64,000 bases of DNA from Brachybacterium sp. P6-10-X1 (GTDB lineage: Bacteria > Actinomycetota > Actinomycetes > Actinomycetales > Dermabacteraceae). Made by a program: the position numbers and the translations under genes. Shown one piece after another: positions 23,790 through 34,160 of the stretch. Within the stretch, counting starts at the first letter, position 1. Each line of letters begins with the position of its first letter. The notes under the pieces are model-generated. The model made no database searches. It was not told the DNA's origin and worked only from the letters and a program-made list of their open reading frames with translations. The DNA lies in the NCBI RefSeq assembly GCF_001969445.1, contig NZ_CP017297.1:558001-622000 (forward strand). The letters run 5' to 3'.

Positions 23790-26636
23790 TCAGGGAATCG
23801 GACGCACATGAAGGGATCGCTCGCTCAGGCCGAGCCGATGTTGTGATACGCGACGGTCAGTCCACGTGATATGTACGATGCCGTTTTCGGTCTGGTCGAC
23901 GCGGGTGGGATGCCCGTCGATAAGCACTTCATACCGGTATCCGGGTGCGAGGGTCGCGACCACCGAGGCTGTACCCGTAGCTGTCGGGAGGCTGAGCAGG
24001 TCCGCTGTGAGCGTGCTGCCATCAGCGTGAATTCCGCTCTTGAGGACTCGGGTGTCGAACCCGGTGGTGAGGTTGCCGAGTCGGTGATAGACGGCAAAGA
24101 AATTCAGCACTGGAGCGGACAGGCCTCCGAATTGGTGCCAGCCATTGCCGCGGCCAGTGGCGATGGAGAAGTGCTCCCAAGTGTTGTACGTGCGCTCCGA
24201 TTCGGCGCTCCAGACCTCGAGTACGGCTTCGGCGATACGCCGGGCGAGTTCGGGGCGGCCCAGATCGAGCATCGCTTTGAAGAGGAACCACTGGTGCACT
24301 ATCCACACCTGACCGTTCCAATATCCATTCAGGTCAAAATACGGTGCGGACTGGTCCACCGTCGAAATGCCGATACGCGTCCACAGGCGATCAGGTGAGA
24401 ACAATCGATCCAGTAGCACGTCGGATTGTGCGGAAGTACAAGAACCGGCGACGAGGGGATAGACGCCATCAATTCCCATGTTGAGATTGAAGCCTTTGTC
24501 GTCCCGCAGGAGACCAGTGAAAGCGCCGTCTGTGTCGTGCGTCGCGTACCCGAAATACCCCGCATCTGGGTCCCAGCATTGCTGCAGGGCGGCGGACATG
24601 CGATTGATGTCCTCGACGTATCCTGCGACATCACCGTGATTGACCTTTGGCCAGTTCGGATAGTCCGCCCCTGGAGCTTCGGAGCGAATATCTTCGTCGG
24701 TCCCCGCGGTGCCTGGATCGCCGGTGGTATCCCCTATGGCCAGCAATAGAAGTTTTGCCGTACGGATGGCGTGCGAGGTCGTCACCATTGGTGCGACGGA
24801 CTCTGCGAGACGGTGGCGGTGGGTGGCGGCTTGGGCGGGATAATCGTCCCAGCCACCGGAGTTGTAAAAGTAGGCGAAGGGATTGAGTAGCCCGGACGGC
24901 ATCCGGGTGCGCGACTTCGGGTGACCGCCGGACAGGAATCGGTATTGCTCACGCAAGCCCGGATACCATTTTGCAAATCGTTTTCGATCAATTCCGCGAG
25001 AGAGCAGCTCTGCCGCGAGATACTGCTGTGTGGGCACGGTTGTTCCGTGGTGGATGTACGCGGAATGGGGGTCGTCGGGGCCCGTCAGGTACGCCTCCAG
25101 GCAATCCTCAGCACTCTGGGGATCGACCTCGGCCAGCCCGAGCCCGATTATCCCGGAGTCCCACGTGTACAAAGAGTCCCACCAGCGGCCGGGGGCGAAA
25201 TGCCGGACGTTCTGTCGCCGCGTATAGATGGGATATACGACATTTGTCAGTACGGTGGCAGCCATAAGACGCTGGGAGTTTAGGAGCCTCCCTCGTCCGG
25301 TCGTCGTCCGGCCCGACCTCCGTGGATCGAACGCGCTGCGGCGGCCTTGATTGAGAAGCACCTGGAGCTCCGAGTTTGAAGCGCGGGCGAACGCCGCGAG
25401 CCTGTCGGATACTTCGTCGGGACTCCCGTCGCAGACGAGGCCATAGATGGTTCTCCGAGAGTGGGCGGGCACTGTGACCGCTGGGGCGAGAATGTCGGTG
25501 AAACGATTCGCGTGCCCGTCGGCGTCTACTGCTACGTGCGAGGGTCCGGGGATCCCGTGCCAATCGTACTTCGCGCTGCGCAGAAGTATGTCGAGATTGT
25601 TCCCGACAAACTCTCGAGCGTGCAGTCCTCCAGCGGCCCAGGTTACCCCGTAGGCTTGCTCCAACGCCCGAGGTTTGATTACGAAACCACCGCTCGGGTC
25701 CGGCGTTAGTGCCACATCAGTATCCAGGGTGTCGGGGATCACGACGGTGCGTTCGACTTCCTCGCGCTCCCCGATCAGGAACCCGTCGATCTCGAGCCCG
25801 GTCAGCGATCCTCGCGATGCGCTAAGGGTGATGCGGTGTGTTCCTCGTGCGAGGGGTCCGAAGTCGAGGTCGACGGTTTGCATCTCACCCGTGCCGACAC
25901 ATTGCAACTGCCCGGTGCGGGGGCCATCAACCATGAGATTCCCGCTGACACCTGGGGGCAAGCGGTGCCGGAGGCGCAGCACGGCGTCGCCGAGTGGCGC
26001 GTCCAATTGCAGGGAGTAGATCACCGCATCGCCCGTGTCCTCTCCAACATCGGTGAGAACGGACCCTCCGACGGCGCCGTGCGCACGCGCTTCACCGACG
26101 AGCAGTCCATCGGCTGCGAGGCCTGCGTCGCAGCGTCCTCCGGCCAGGCGGAGCTCCGCATAGTCCAGAGCATCCACCCAGGTCACCGCGTCAGACTTTT
26201 GGATGCTCACCGTGCGAATCCATTCGCGGTGAGAGCCAATCCGGGCGAAGTCCAGGCTGGTCACCGCATGAGAGACCACGCGCTGTGCGTAATCCGTATT
26301 GTTCACCCACTCGCAAGAGACGAGGCGCGAATGATCTCCCATGGCAGTGAAGGACACGTCGCAGTAGACCTGATCCTTCCATTCTAGCTCGTAGCGGTAG
26401 GCGTAATAAGGCAAACCTGGCGCCGCCTCCCACGGGTGAAAACGGCTGGGGCTCAGACCGTCTGGAATCACAAGGTCGCCACGAAAGTAGCCCGGCACGA
26501 TGGTGAGATCGAATCGGGCCCCTCGGACGGGGTTGGCCACGTGGGAGACCCCGGCGTAGCGCTTGCTGTACGGCCCCCAGGCAGGAAGTCGTAAATCTCG
26601 ATTGGTATCACCGGCCGAGTAATCCGCGTGTGACAT
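23790..26636 (-). CDS. Large (alpha/alpha)6-barrel glycoside hydrolase, GH63/trehalase-like
   Basis: A 948-residue protein with an N-terminal beta-rich part (to about 430) and a C-terminal helical barrel. The barrel has FAPGRWWDSLYTWDSGIIGL (about 488) and PYFDLNGYWNGQVWIVHQWF (about 790), the pattern of the GH63/GH37 clan where Asp in the first and Glu nearer the end act as acid and base; WEHFSIATGRGNGWHQFGGL may carry the latter. No signal peptide. The start has AAGGAG five bases upstream. It lies between the transporter and the sulfatase, so a role in intracellular cleavage of an imported (possibly sulfated) oligosaccharide is likely. The exact GH family is uncertain. Confidence 0.72.
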   Translation of the reverse strand: MSHADYSAGDTNRDLRLPAWGPYSKRYAGVSHVANPVRGARFDLTIVPGYFRGDLVIPDGLSPSRFHPWEAAPGLPYYAYRYELEWKDQVYCDVSFTAMGDHSRLVSCEWVNNTDYAQRVVSHAVTSLDFARIGSHREWIRTVSIQKSDAVTWVDALDYAELRLAGGRCDAGLAADGLLVGEARAHGAVGGSVLTDVGEDTGDAVIYSLQLDAPLGDAVLRLRHRLPPGVSGNLMVDGPRTGQLQCVGTGEMQTVDLDFGPLARGTHRITLSASRGSLTGLEIDGFLIGEREEVERTVVIPDTLDTDVALTPDPSGGFVIKPRALEQAYGVTWAAGGLHAREFVGNNLDILLRSAKYDWHGIPGPSHVAVDADGHANRFTDILAPAVTVPAHSRRTIYGLVCDGSPDEVSDRLAAFARASNSELQVLLNQGRRSAFDPRRSGRTTTGRGRLLNSQRLMAATVLTNVVYPIYTRRQNVRHFAPGRWWDSLYTWDSGIIGLGLAEVDPQSAEDCLEAYLTGPDDPHSAYIHHGTTVPTQQYLAAELLSRGIDRKRFAKWYPGLREQYRFLSGGHPKSRTRMPSGLLNPFAYFYNSGGWDDYPAQAATHRHRLAESVAPMVTTSHAIRTAKLLLLAIGDTTGDPGTAGTDEDIRSEAPGADYPNWPKVNHGDVAGYVEDINRMSAALQQCWDPDAGYFGYATHDTDGAFTGLLRDDKGFNLNMGIDGVYPLVAGSCTSAQSDVLLDRLFSPDRLWTRIGISTVDQSAPYFDLNGYWNGQVWIVHQWFLFKAMLDLGRPELARRIAEAVLEVWSAESERTYNTWEHFSIATGRGNGWHQFGGLSAPVLNFFAVYHRLGNLTTGFDTRVLKSGIHADGSTLTADLLSLPTATGTASVVATLAPGYRYEVLIDGHPTRVDQTENGIVHITWTDRRVSQHRLGLSERSLHVRPIP

Positions 26637-26920
26637 TCGAGCTCCTTAAGCGCAGAGATGACGGTCAGACGTCGCACCGTTCTACCGGTCGCGAGGTGTT
26701 CATGCTCATTGGTAGTTTGATCAATAGTTCTACAACAAAGTACCTATTTACAGATCACAAAAGACTGTGATGACCCTTCTTGGCGGGCGGCACTTGATTC
26801 CCGCGGCAGTCTTTGCCGACCATTCTCACTGGCAGATCGGGAAGGTAGACAACGGTGCGGACCACGCCTGGGGTTCCAACGACTTGGACAGGTTCGTAAG
26901 GGTCAGTGACCTCTGTGCGT

Positions 26921-28552
26921 TCACGCGGACTGTCGATCTGCGCGGGCCTGTTCGAGCTCTGCGCGGATCTGATCTCCGCCGTCCCTTCGCCACGTCCTGA
27001 CGCCGGCATCCCACGCGGAGACGGGTTTGCGTCCCTGCAGGATGTCGTTGGAGAGGTCGTTCATACGACCGTCGATGCTCCCTCCGAGCCGGGTGCTCGT
27101 CTCTGAGTAGAGCCCGAGGGTTGGGTCGCTGAGGCCGTACTCCACGGCGACTTTCTGCCCGTCGTACCAATTCTGTGTCGACTCGGGATTGCCGGGCACA
27201 TAAATCGGCAGGGGCGCATCGGTCAGATATTGGAACCCGAGCGGGGTTTCACTGGTGCCCTGATCAGTGGGTACAGGATTGGCTCCTTCTAGCTGGTAGT
27301 GCACCCCCTCGGTGCCGTAGACACGGAACAGGTACTCCTCGGTCCCGAAGGGGGCAGCGAGCCAGTCCAGCACGCGCAAAAAGGTCCGCACGCGGTCTGT
27401 GGCATCCTTCCTGATTGCCGAGATCCCATAGGTGGGATTCCCTAGCCAGGCGCACGCCGTACCCGGGTCTCCCGCGAAGCCGGGCGTTCGCATCGCCTGC
27501 ATCGCGAACTGGTCGCCGGAGGTCTGGGCCTGATGGAACTGCGGCCAAGCGGAGAAAGTGCCGAAGAAGAAGTAGTTGCGTCCTGACCCGAACCAGGTCT
27601 TGCGGTCGCTGGGCTGGGAGGAGAAGGTGCCGGGATTGAGGACCCCTGCTTCGACCAACCTGCGCGCGGCAGAGAGTGCCTCCTTCTGTTCCTCGGCTTC
27701 GAAGGTGCTGGTCAGTGCGCCGTCGTTCTCAGCCCAGACGTTGGGGATGCCGAACATCTGACGGATCAGGTCCAGCGGCACGGACCCCAGGGCAAAAATG
27801 TTCTCCTCGGGCACGGTGAGTTCTTCGCACAACTCGAGGAACTCCTCGAAGGACTGTGGGTCCCCGTCGATGCCCTTCTCCGCGAGCAGGTCGGCGCGCT
27901 GGTAGAGGATGTTCGTACTCATGACGCCGCGAGGGACGGGGACACCCATGATCTTGCCGTTGTACGCGGTTTCCTGCCACGTGTCGGTGGGAATGTTGGC
28001 GAGGAACGGGTAGTCCTGCACCGCCTCTCCGGAGAGGTGCGGTGTGAGGTCCGCGGCCGAGGCCTCGAGGAACTGTGGCAGCAGCGGGGTGCCGCCAGCT
28101 ACAGCGAATAATTCAGGTAGTACATCCCCGGCGACGGTGGTCGCGAACTTCTGTCCCCAATCGGGAGCCGGGACGATGTTGAGTTCCAGCTCGGAGCCGA
28201 GGCGGGTGTTCAACTCCTGCCAGAAGGCATTGCGGGAGACGTCGGGCGGAACAGGGTCATCTGTGCGCACCAGGGCGGAGATCAGCTCCCCGTCCCCCGG
28301 CGGCTCGGTAAACGTGGCGACGGGATCGGCGGGATACGAGAAGTATCCGTTCATCAGCCCGGACTCCGGGTCCCCAGGGAGGTCGGGCTCGACGCCCTGA
28401 TACGGAATGTGGGAGGGCAGGCGCACGGGAGCGTTGGCGAACTCGGCGGGGATCCCGCCGCGGCCCTCATTACTGCACGAGGCGGTCAGCGCGGCCCCGG
28501 CAGCGGTGGCGGCTGATAGGACGACGCGGCGGGAGATGGAATGGCTGGTCAT
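26921..28552 (-). CDS. ABC transporter solute-binding lipoprotein (LplA type)
   Basis: A 543-residue extracellular binding protein. It starts with a twin-arginine-like signal (SRRVVLSAATAAGAALTASC) in which the lipobox L-T-A-S-C directs lipidation of the Cys near residue 26. Size and the C-terminal segment (GGSIDGRMNDLSNDILQGRK) fit the large LplA/YtcQ group for oligosaccharides. A strong AAGGAGG precedes ATG 28552. It follows the two permease genes; no ATPase gene is present, as is usual for this group, which borrows a shared MsmX-type ATPase. Confidence 0.9.
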   Translation of the reverse strand: MTSHSISRRVVLSAATAAGAALTASCSNEGRGGIPAEFANAPVRLPSHIPYQGVEPDLPGDPESGLMNGYFSYPADPVATFTEPPGDGELISALVRTDDPVPPDVSRNAFWQELNTRLGSELELNIVPAPDWGQKFATTVAGDVLPELFAVAGGTPLLPQFLEASAADLTPHLSGEAVQDYPFLANIPTDTWQETAYNGKIMGVPVPRGVMSTNILYQRADLLAEKGIDGDPQSFEEFLELCEELTVPEENIFALGSVPLDLIRQMFGIPNVWAENDGALTSTFEAEEQKEALSAARRLVEAGVLNPGTFSSQPSDRKTWFGSGRNYFFFGTFSAWPQFHQAQTSGDQFAMQAMRTPGFAGDPGTACAWLGNPTYGISAIRKDATDRVRTFLRVLDWLAAPFGTEEYLFRVYGTEGVHYQLEGANPVPTDQGTSETPLGFQYLTDAPLPIYVPGNPESTQNWYDGQKVAVEYGLSDPTLGLYSETSTRLGGSIDGRMNDLSNDILQGRKPVSAWDAGVRTWRRDGGDQIRAELEQARADRQSA

Positions 28553-28604
28553 GGGTGAGACCTCCTTCGGGATGGGGCGAATGTGCGTGAAGGCGCCGGA
28601 TGCG

Positions 28605-29455
28605 TCATCCCTTCACGGCGCCGGTGAGGACGCCCTTGGTGAAGTGACGCTGGAGGAAGGGGTAGACGATGACGATGGGGACGATGGAGATGACGAGGAT
28701 CGCCATCTGGATCGTGGTCTGGGGCGGCGCGGCTTCGACCGCCTGGCCCATCTCCGCCGTGCCCATCTCGGTCCCGTTGATGACGTAGGTGCGCAGCACC
28801 ATCTGCAGGGGCCATTTCGAGGCGTCGTTGAGGTAGAGCAGGGCGTTGAAGAAGGCGTTCCAGTAGCCGACCCCGTAGAAGAGGCCGACCACCGCGAGCA
28901 CGGCCTTCGACAGGGGCAGGGCGATGCGGCGGAAGATCTGCCACTCGGAGGCGCCGTCGATGCGGGCGGCATCGATCAGCTCCTCGGGCAGGTTCACGAA
29001 GAACGCGCGCACCACGATCACGTTGAAGGCGCTGACCGCGGTGGGGAGGATCAGGGCCCAGAGGCTGTCGATGAGGTTGAACTGTCGCACCACCAGATAG
29101 GTGGGGATCAGTCCGGGGCGAACAGGAGGCTGACCAGCACGAGCAGCAGCATCTGCTTGTTGGCAACGGTGCCGCGGCGGGACAGTGCCCAGGCCAGGGT
29201 CGAGGTCAGGATGAGACTGATCAGCGTTCCGACCCCGGTGACGAAGATGCTGACCAGGAGTGCTCGGGTGACGACGCCGCCGGAGAGGATCGACTGGTAG
29301 GCGGTGAGGTCGATGTCCCGGGGGAAGAGCACGAACCCTCCGGCCTCGGTGACCTGATCGGCCGGTGCGATGCTCGTGGAGATGATCCCGATGAAGGGGA
29401 CGACCACCATGGCGCAGGCGATGAGGAGGATGATTGCTTTGAGCGTCTTCTCCAC
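28605..29455 (-). pseudogene. ABC sugar permease (LplC/YtcP type), frameshifted
   Basis: The N-terminal half (EKTLKAIILLIACAMVVVPF to VSLLFAP) and the C-terminal half (GLIPTYLVVRQFNLIDSLWA to LTGAVKG) lie in different frames. Adding one C at about 29114 (GCCCCGGA to GCCCCCGGA) joins them as LLFAPGLIPTY, the normal LplC sequence. The EAA loop is E-E-L-I-D-A-A-R-I-D-G-A-S-E-W. The start is also unclear: an ATG at 29553 overlaps the upstream stop (ATGA), but its frame agrees only with the C-terminal half, so a second indel may lie between it and GTG 29455. It may be a true lesion or a base-calling error. Confidence 0.75.
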
Positions 29456-29551
29456 GGGACCGGCGCCGTCCCGGATCCCGGGGAGCGGGACGCCTGTCGG
29501 CGGGGTCGGGGTTTCCGGTGGGCTGTGCGGGGTCGTCGTCGATGCGGATGG

Positions 29552-30562
29552 TCATGCCTTGTACACCCCCTGCTCGCCGAAGGCATGGGCGAGCTTGTTC
29601 GCGGAGAGGACGAGGACGAGCCCCACGGCGCTCTTGACGAGGCCGACGGCGGCCGCCGTGCCCCATTGGCCGCCGGCGATGCCCTCGTTGTAGACGTAGG
29701 TGTCGAGCACTTCGCTCGCGTCGATGCCGACCGCCTGCTGCTGCAGGATGATCTGCTCGAATCCGACGCTCAGCGAATTGCCGAGCTGCAGGATGAACAG
29801 CAGGACGATGATCGGCCGCATCCCCGGGAGCGTCACGTGCCACATCTGCCGGAATCGCGAGGCGCCGTCGACCGCTGCGGCCTCGTAGAGGCTGCGATCG
29901 ATCCCGGCCAGGACCGCGAGGAACAGGATCGTCGCCCATCCCGTGTCCTTCCAGATCACCTGGGAGGTCAGGAGCACCTTGAAGATCTCGGCGTTGCCGA
30001 TGATGTGGAGGGTCTCCAGGCCGTTCGCGCGCAGGAAGTTGTTGATCATGCCTGATCCGCCGAGCACCTGCTGGAACACCGCGACGACGATCACCCACGA
30101 CAGGAAGTGGGGCAGGTAGAGGATCGACTGGATGGTCTGGCGCAGTTTGTTGGACAGGAGGCTGTTGAGGATCAGGGCGAGGACGATCGGGATGGGGAAG
30201 ACGAACACGGACTGGATGAGCGTCAGGATCAGCGTGTTCCACAGGGCGTTCAGGAACGCAGGATCGTTGCTGACCAGGATGCCGAAGTTCTGGAAGCCGA
30301 CCCAGAGGCTCTCGCCGATGCCCAGGAAGGGGCGGAAGTCCTGGAACGCGATGACGTTGCCGAGCAGCGGGTAGTACTGGAAGGCGAAGAGGATCACCAT
30401 GCCGGGGACGGCAAGCAGCAGGACGGTCCGATCGCGGAGGATGCGCCGCCACAGCGATTGCGGTGCCCGGCGCTCCAGGGGTCGCGACGACGGGTCCTCC
30501 GGTGGGGCGTCTGGGGACTGGTCGGGGTCAGGGGGGATGCGACTGTCGAGGTCGACGGTCAT
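29552..30562 (-). CDS. ABC sugar permease (LplB/YtcO type)
   Basis: A 336-residue inner-membrane component with six hydrophobic segments. The EAA motif is E-A-A-A-V-D-G-A-S-R-F-R-Q-M-W (about residue 230), and the first TM is followed by FQYYPLLGNVIAFQDFRPF, typical of LplB. ATG 30562 is the first start after the operator region; a longer frame upstream would cross the promoter. It is the first gene of the operon permease - permease - binding protein - glycosidase - sulfatase. Confidence 0.88.
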   Translation of the reverse strand: MTVDLDSRIPPDPDQSPDAPPEDPSSRPLERRAPQSLWRRILRDRTVLLLAVPGMVILFAFQYYPLLGNVIAFQDFRPFLGIGESLWVGFQNFGILVSNDPAFLNALWNTLILTLIQSVFVFPIPIVLALILNSLLSNKLRQTIQSILYLPHFLSWVIVVAVFQQVLGGSGMINNFLRANGLETLHIIGNAEIFKVLLTSQVIWKDTGWATILFLAVLAGIDRSLYEAAAVDGASRFRQMWHVTLPGMRPIIVLLFILQLGNSLSVGFEQIILQQQAVGIDASEVLDTYVYNEGIAGGQWGTAAAVGLVKSAVGLVLVLSANKLAHAFGEQGVYKA

Positions 30563-30728
30563 GAGTACGGCTCCTCCTGTGCACCGCTCGACATCGGGCG
30601 GGGCATCGGTAGACGGAAGCTTTCCTGCCCGGTCGCCGACACGTGATCGCGCGGCACCTGATCGCACGACTATGTCGATCAGCGGTACGGCCCGTCCGTC
30701 TCGTGGCCCGGCCCTCGAAATACTCATG

Positions 30729-30750
30729 GCTGGTACAGCGCTGTACCAGC
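30729..30750. promoter_or_regulatory. Perfect palindromic operator upstream of the sugar operon
   Basis: A 22-bp perfect palindrome with core TGGTACAGCGCTGTACCA (30731-30748). It lies about 170 bases before the first permease gene. LacI- and GntR-type sugar regulators bind sites of this size and symmetry, but no such regulator is encoded nearby. Confidence 0.7.
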
Positions 30751-30834
30751 GGTTGCCACCTGTTGCTTCTCACGTTGTAAGCGCCGGTGCCGCTTCGCGG
30801 CCGCTCCCGTGCCGGTGCGCTCCTGGGTACAGGG

Positions 30835-31360
30835 CCCGGAAAGGTTGTCGTCATGGACGAGGTCGTTACGACGGCGGTGGCCGTCGCGGCGGAATCAGTG
30901 GTCGCGCTCGAGATCGTCTCTCGCACAGATTCGACCCTGCACGGGCACTTCCCGCTCGACACCGACATCATCACCCAGGCGCTGACCGACGGCAGCGCTG
31001 CCGCAAGAGTCCCGGACGCGGTGCTTCTCGTGCCTGCATTCCCGGACGCCGGCCGGGTGACCGTCGACGCCTTGCACTGCGTCTGCTCACTCGACGGGAC
31101 TGCGGTCCCCGTCGCCGACACCCCGTTCGCCGACGACGCCACCTTCGGGTTCCGCGCCCCGGAACTGCGCGAGTGAATCGCGGAGAAGACCGGGGGACGG
31201 TGATTCCCAAGGAGGTCGTCCATGCCCCACACACGACGATCAGGCAGGGCGCGGCAGACGTCGCCGAGGTCCTCGCAACAGTGAGTGATCGCCGCTACGT
31301 GACAGCAGACGTGCTGGTCGAGGACGACATGCGAGTTATCGCCACCGCGGTGCATCGACC
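30835..31360 (+). pseudogene. Fragment of a four-carbon acid sugar kinase (DUF1537/OtnK type)
   Basis: Internal residues of the N-terminal domain are recognisable: IVSRTDSTLHGHFPLDTD, then A-V-L-L-V-P-A-F-P-D-A-G-R-V-T-V-D, then ADTPFADDATFGFRAPELRE. An in-frame TGA (31174-31176) replaces the expected Trp codon. The continuation IPKEVVHAPHTTIRQGAADV is in another frame, explained by loss of one G near 31200 (GACGG for GACGGG). Both ends are missing. Such kinases belong to sugar-acid catabolism, so this is probably a lost member of the neighbouring sugar locus. Confidence 0.65.
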
Positions 31361-32005
31361 CAGTCCCTTTCATCTTCATCAACAGCACCCTCACTTTCCT
31401 CGATCAGCAGCCTCGCGAAGGCCGACGCGCGGCCGACACGCGCGCCGCTCTCACTTGCGGCGTCGGCCAAACAGGCACCCTCGACCCGAACGCCGCCGAC
31501 GCGTGGGCCGGCCCCACCGCCACCCTCTACAACGACCTCACCACCACGAACCCGGTCCCCGACCGCCGGACGCTTCCGGACCTACCTTTCGAGAACCGGT
31601 ACTACGACTGTTTCCCGCCGAGCACCTCGAGGAACTCGATGACCCACCCTCAGCCTCGGCCTGAAGAGGGTGCATCAGCACCGTTTTGCGGTTCCCGACC
31701 ATGGCGAGAACACCGAGCCTGACGGACTGAGATGTAGCCGCCGGCGGCGACGCGGCCCGGTGGCCAACCACCACCGCCTACTGCAGATCGGAGGACGCGC
31801 TGCTACGGACCAAGCCCTTTGGCATCACAGGTTGAGAGTCGTCTCCACCGAGCTACTGACTTTCCGCTTCTCCCTTGCGTACTCGATCTCGCGTCTTGTC
31901 GCTGACCCGACGTAGCCGCATTCGCTTACCACACGGACCTCGTCTGCGAGGTCGAGCCGTCTCAAGCGCAGTTCTCCCAGAGCTTTGCGTCTTGAGCGCG
32001 CCCGG
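31361..32005. other. Gap without a recognised gene; hairpin near its right end
   Basis: A decayed stretch between the kinase fragment and nrdE. A short frame (TLDPNAADAWAGPTATLYND) near 31480 looks protein-like but I cannot place it. CTCAAGCGCAG (31961-31971) and CTTTGCGTCTTGAG (31983-31996) can form an imperfect hairpin just past the nrdE stop and may terminate that operon. No nrdF is visible here. Confidence 0.4.
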
Positions 32006-34160
32006 TCACAGGGCGCAGCCGACGCAGCCTTCGACCTCGGTGCCCTCGATCGCCATCTGACGCAGGCGGATGTAGTACAGGGTCTTGATGCCCTTGCGCC
32101 AGGCGTAGATCTGCGCCTTGTTGATGTCGCGCGTGGTGGCGGTGTCCGGGAAGAACAGCGTCAGCGACAGACCCTGGTCCACGTGCTGGGTGGCCTCGGC
32201 GTAGGTGTCGACGATCTTCTCGTAGCCGATCTCGTACGCGTCCTCGTAGTACTCGAGGTTGTCGTTGGTCATGTAGGGCGCGGGTAGTAGACCCGGCCGA
32301 TCTTGCCTTCCTTGCGGATCTCGATCTTGGAGACGATCGGGTGGATCGAGCTCGTGGAGTGGTTGATGTAGGAGATCGACCCGGTCGGCGGGACCGCCTG
32401 CAGGTAGGCGTTGTACATGCCGTGGGCCGCGACCTCCTCGCGCAGCTGCTTCCAGTCCTCCTGAGTGGGCAGGTGCACGCCGGAGTCCTCGAACAGGCCG
32501 CGGACCTTCTCCGTGCGGGGCTCCCAGGCCTTGTCGATGTACTTGTCGAAGTACTCGCCGGTGCCGTAGGCGGAGCTGGCGAAATCGTAGAAGATCTCGC
32601 CGCGCTCCTTGGCGATCTTGTTCGACGCCTTGATGGCGTTGAACGTGACCGCGTAGAAGTACATGTTCGTGAAGTCCAGACCCTCCTCGGAGCCGTAGAA
32701 GATGGACTCCCGCGCCAGGTAGCCGTGGAGGTTCATCTGCCCCAGGCCGATCGCGTGCGACCTGCGGTTGCCCTCGGCGATCGTCGGCACCGACTCGATG
32801 TCCGAGTGGTCCGAGACCGAGGTCAGACCGCGGATCGCCGTCTCGATCGTCCGCGAGAAGTCCTGCGAGTCCATCGCCTTGGCGATGTTCATCGAGCCGA
32901 GGTTGCAGGAGATGTCCCGGCCGAGCTCGTCGTAGGTCAGGTCGACGTTCATCGACGACGGGGTCGAGACCTGCAGGATCTCCGAGCACAGGTTCGAGTG
33001 GGTGACCTTGCCGGGGATCGGGTTGGCCCGATTCACGGTGTCCTCGAACATGATGTACGGGTAGCCGGACTCGAACTGGATCTCCGCGAGATTCTGGAAG
33101 AAGTCGCGCGCCTTGATCTTCTTCTTGGAGATGTTCGGGTTGTCGACCATATCGTGGTAGACGTCCGAGACGTTGACCTCGGCGAACGGCTTGCCGTACT
33201 CGCGCTCCACGTCGTACGGGGAGAACAGGTACATCGGCTCGTTGCGCTTCGCGAGCTCGAAGGTGATGTCGGGGATGACCACGCCGAGGGAGAGGGTCTT
33301 GATGCGGATCTTCTCGTCGGCGTTCTCGCGCTTGGTGTCCAGGAACCGCAGGATGTCCGGGTGGTGCGCGTTGAGGTACACGGCCCCTGCACCCTGGCGG
33401 GCCCCCAGCTGGTTCGCGTAGGAGAAGGAGTCCTCGAGCAGCTTCATGACCGGGATGACGCCGCTGGACTGGTTCTCGATGTGCTTGATCGGCGCACCGT
33501 ACTCCCGCAGGTTCGAGAGCAGCAGCGCGACGCCGCCGCCGCGCTTGGACAGCTGCAGCGCGGAGTTGATGGAGCGCCCGATGGACTCCATGTTGTCCTC
33601 GATGCGCAGCAGGAAGCAGCTCACGAGCTCGCCGCGCTGGGCCTTGCCCGCGTTAAGGAAGGTGGGGTGGCCGGCTGGAAGCGGCCGTCGAGGATCTCGT
33701 CGACCAGGTTCCGGGCGAGCTGCTCGTCCCCCTCGGCGAGGGTGAGGGCCACCATCACCACGCGGTCCTCGAAGCGCTCCAGGTACCGCTTGCCGTCGAA
33801 GGTCTTCAGCGTGTACGAGGTGTAGTACTTGAACGCGCCGAGGAAGGTCGGGAAGCGGAACTTCTTCGCGAAGGCCTGCTCCGACAGGGACTCGATGAAG
33901 GAGAAGTCGTACTGGGCGAGCACCTCGGGCTCGTAGTACTTGTTCTCCACCAGGTAGTCCATCTTCTCGCGCAGCGAGTGGAAGAACACCGTGTTGGGGT
34001 TCACGTGCTGCAGGAAGTACTCCCGGGCGGCGAGGCGATCCTTGTCGAACTGGATCTTGCCGTCCGCTCCGTAGAGGTTGAGCATCGCATTCAGCGCGTG
34101 GAAGTCCGGGGGAGTGCGGTCGCCGGTCACACGGTCCTCGGTCGTGTCGATGACGTTCAT
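32006..34160 (-). pseudogene. nrdE: Class Ib ribonucleotide reductase alpha subunit NrdE, two apparent frameshifts
   Basis: The three pieces together give 718 residues, the normal NrdE length. Key features survive: the active-site Cys region [14 protein letters not shown], the glycyl/thiyl-site region with [22 protein letters not shown], and the C-terminal redox pair C-V-G-C. The first break at about 33653 is mended by one extra C (ACCCCACC to ACCCCCACC, giving [15 protein letters not shown]), the second at about 32279 by one extra C (ACCCGCG to ACCCCGCG, giving [13 protein letters not shown]). Two such losses in a usually important gene suggest sequence errors. Its start overlaps the nrdI stop (ATGA). 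nrdF is not adjacent. Confidence 0.85.

Noticed and set aside
26755..27009. An 84-codon minus-strand frame next to the binding-protein gene.
   Set aside because: It overlaps the true 3' end of the binding protein and has no family or start signal.
28605..30452. A 615-codon open frame on the minus strand covering both permease genes.
   Set aside because: Most of it is out of frame with the conserved permease sequences; the length is an effect of high GC content.
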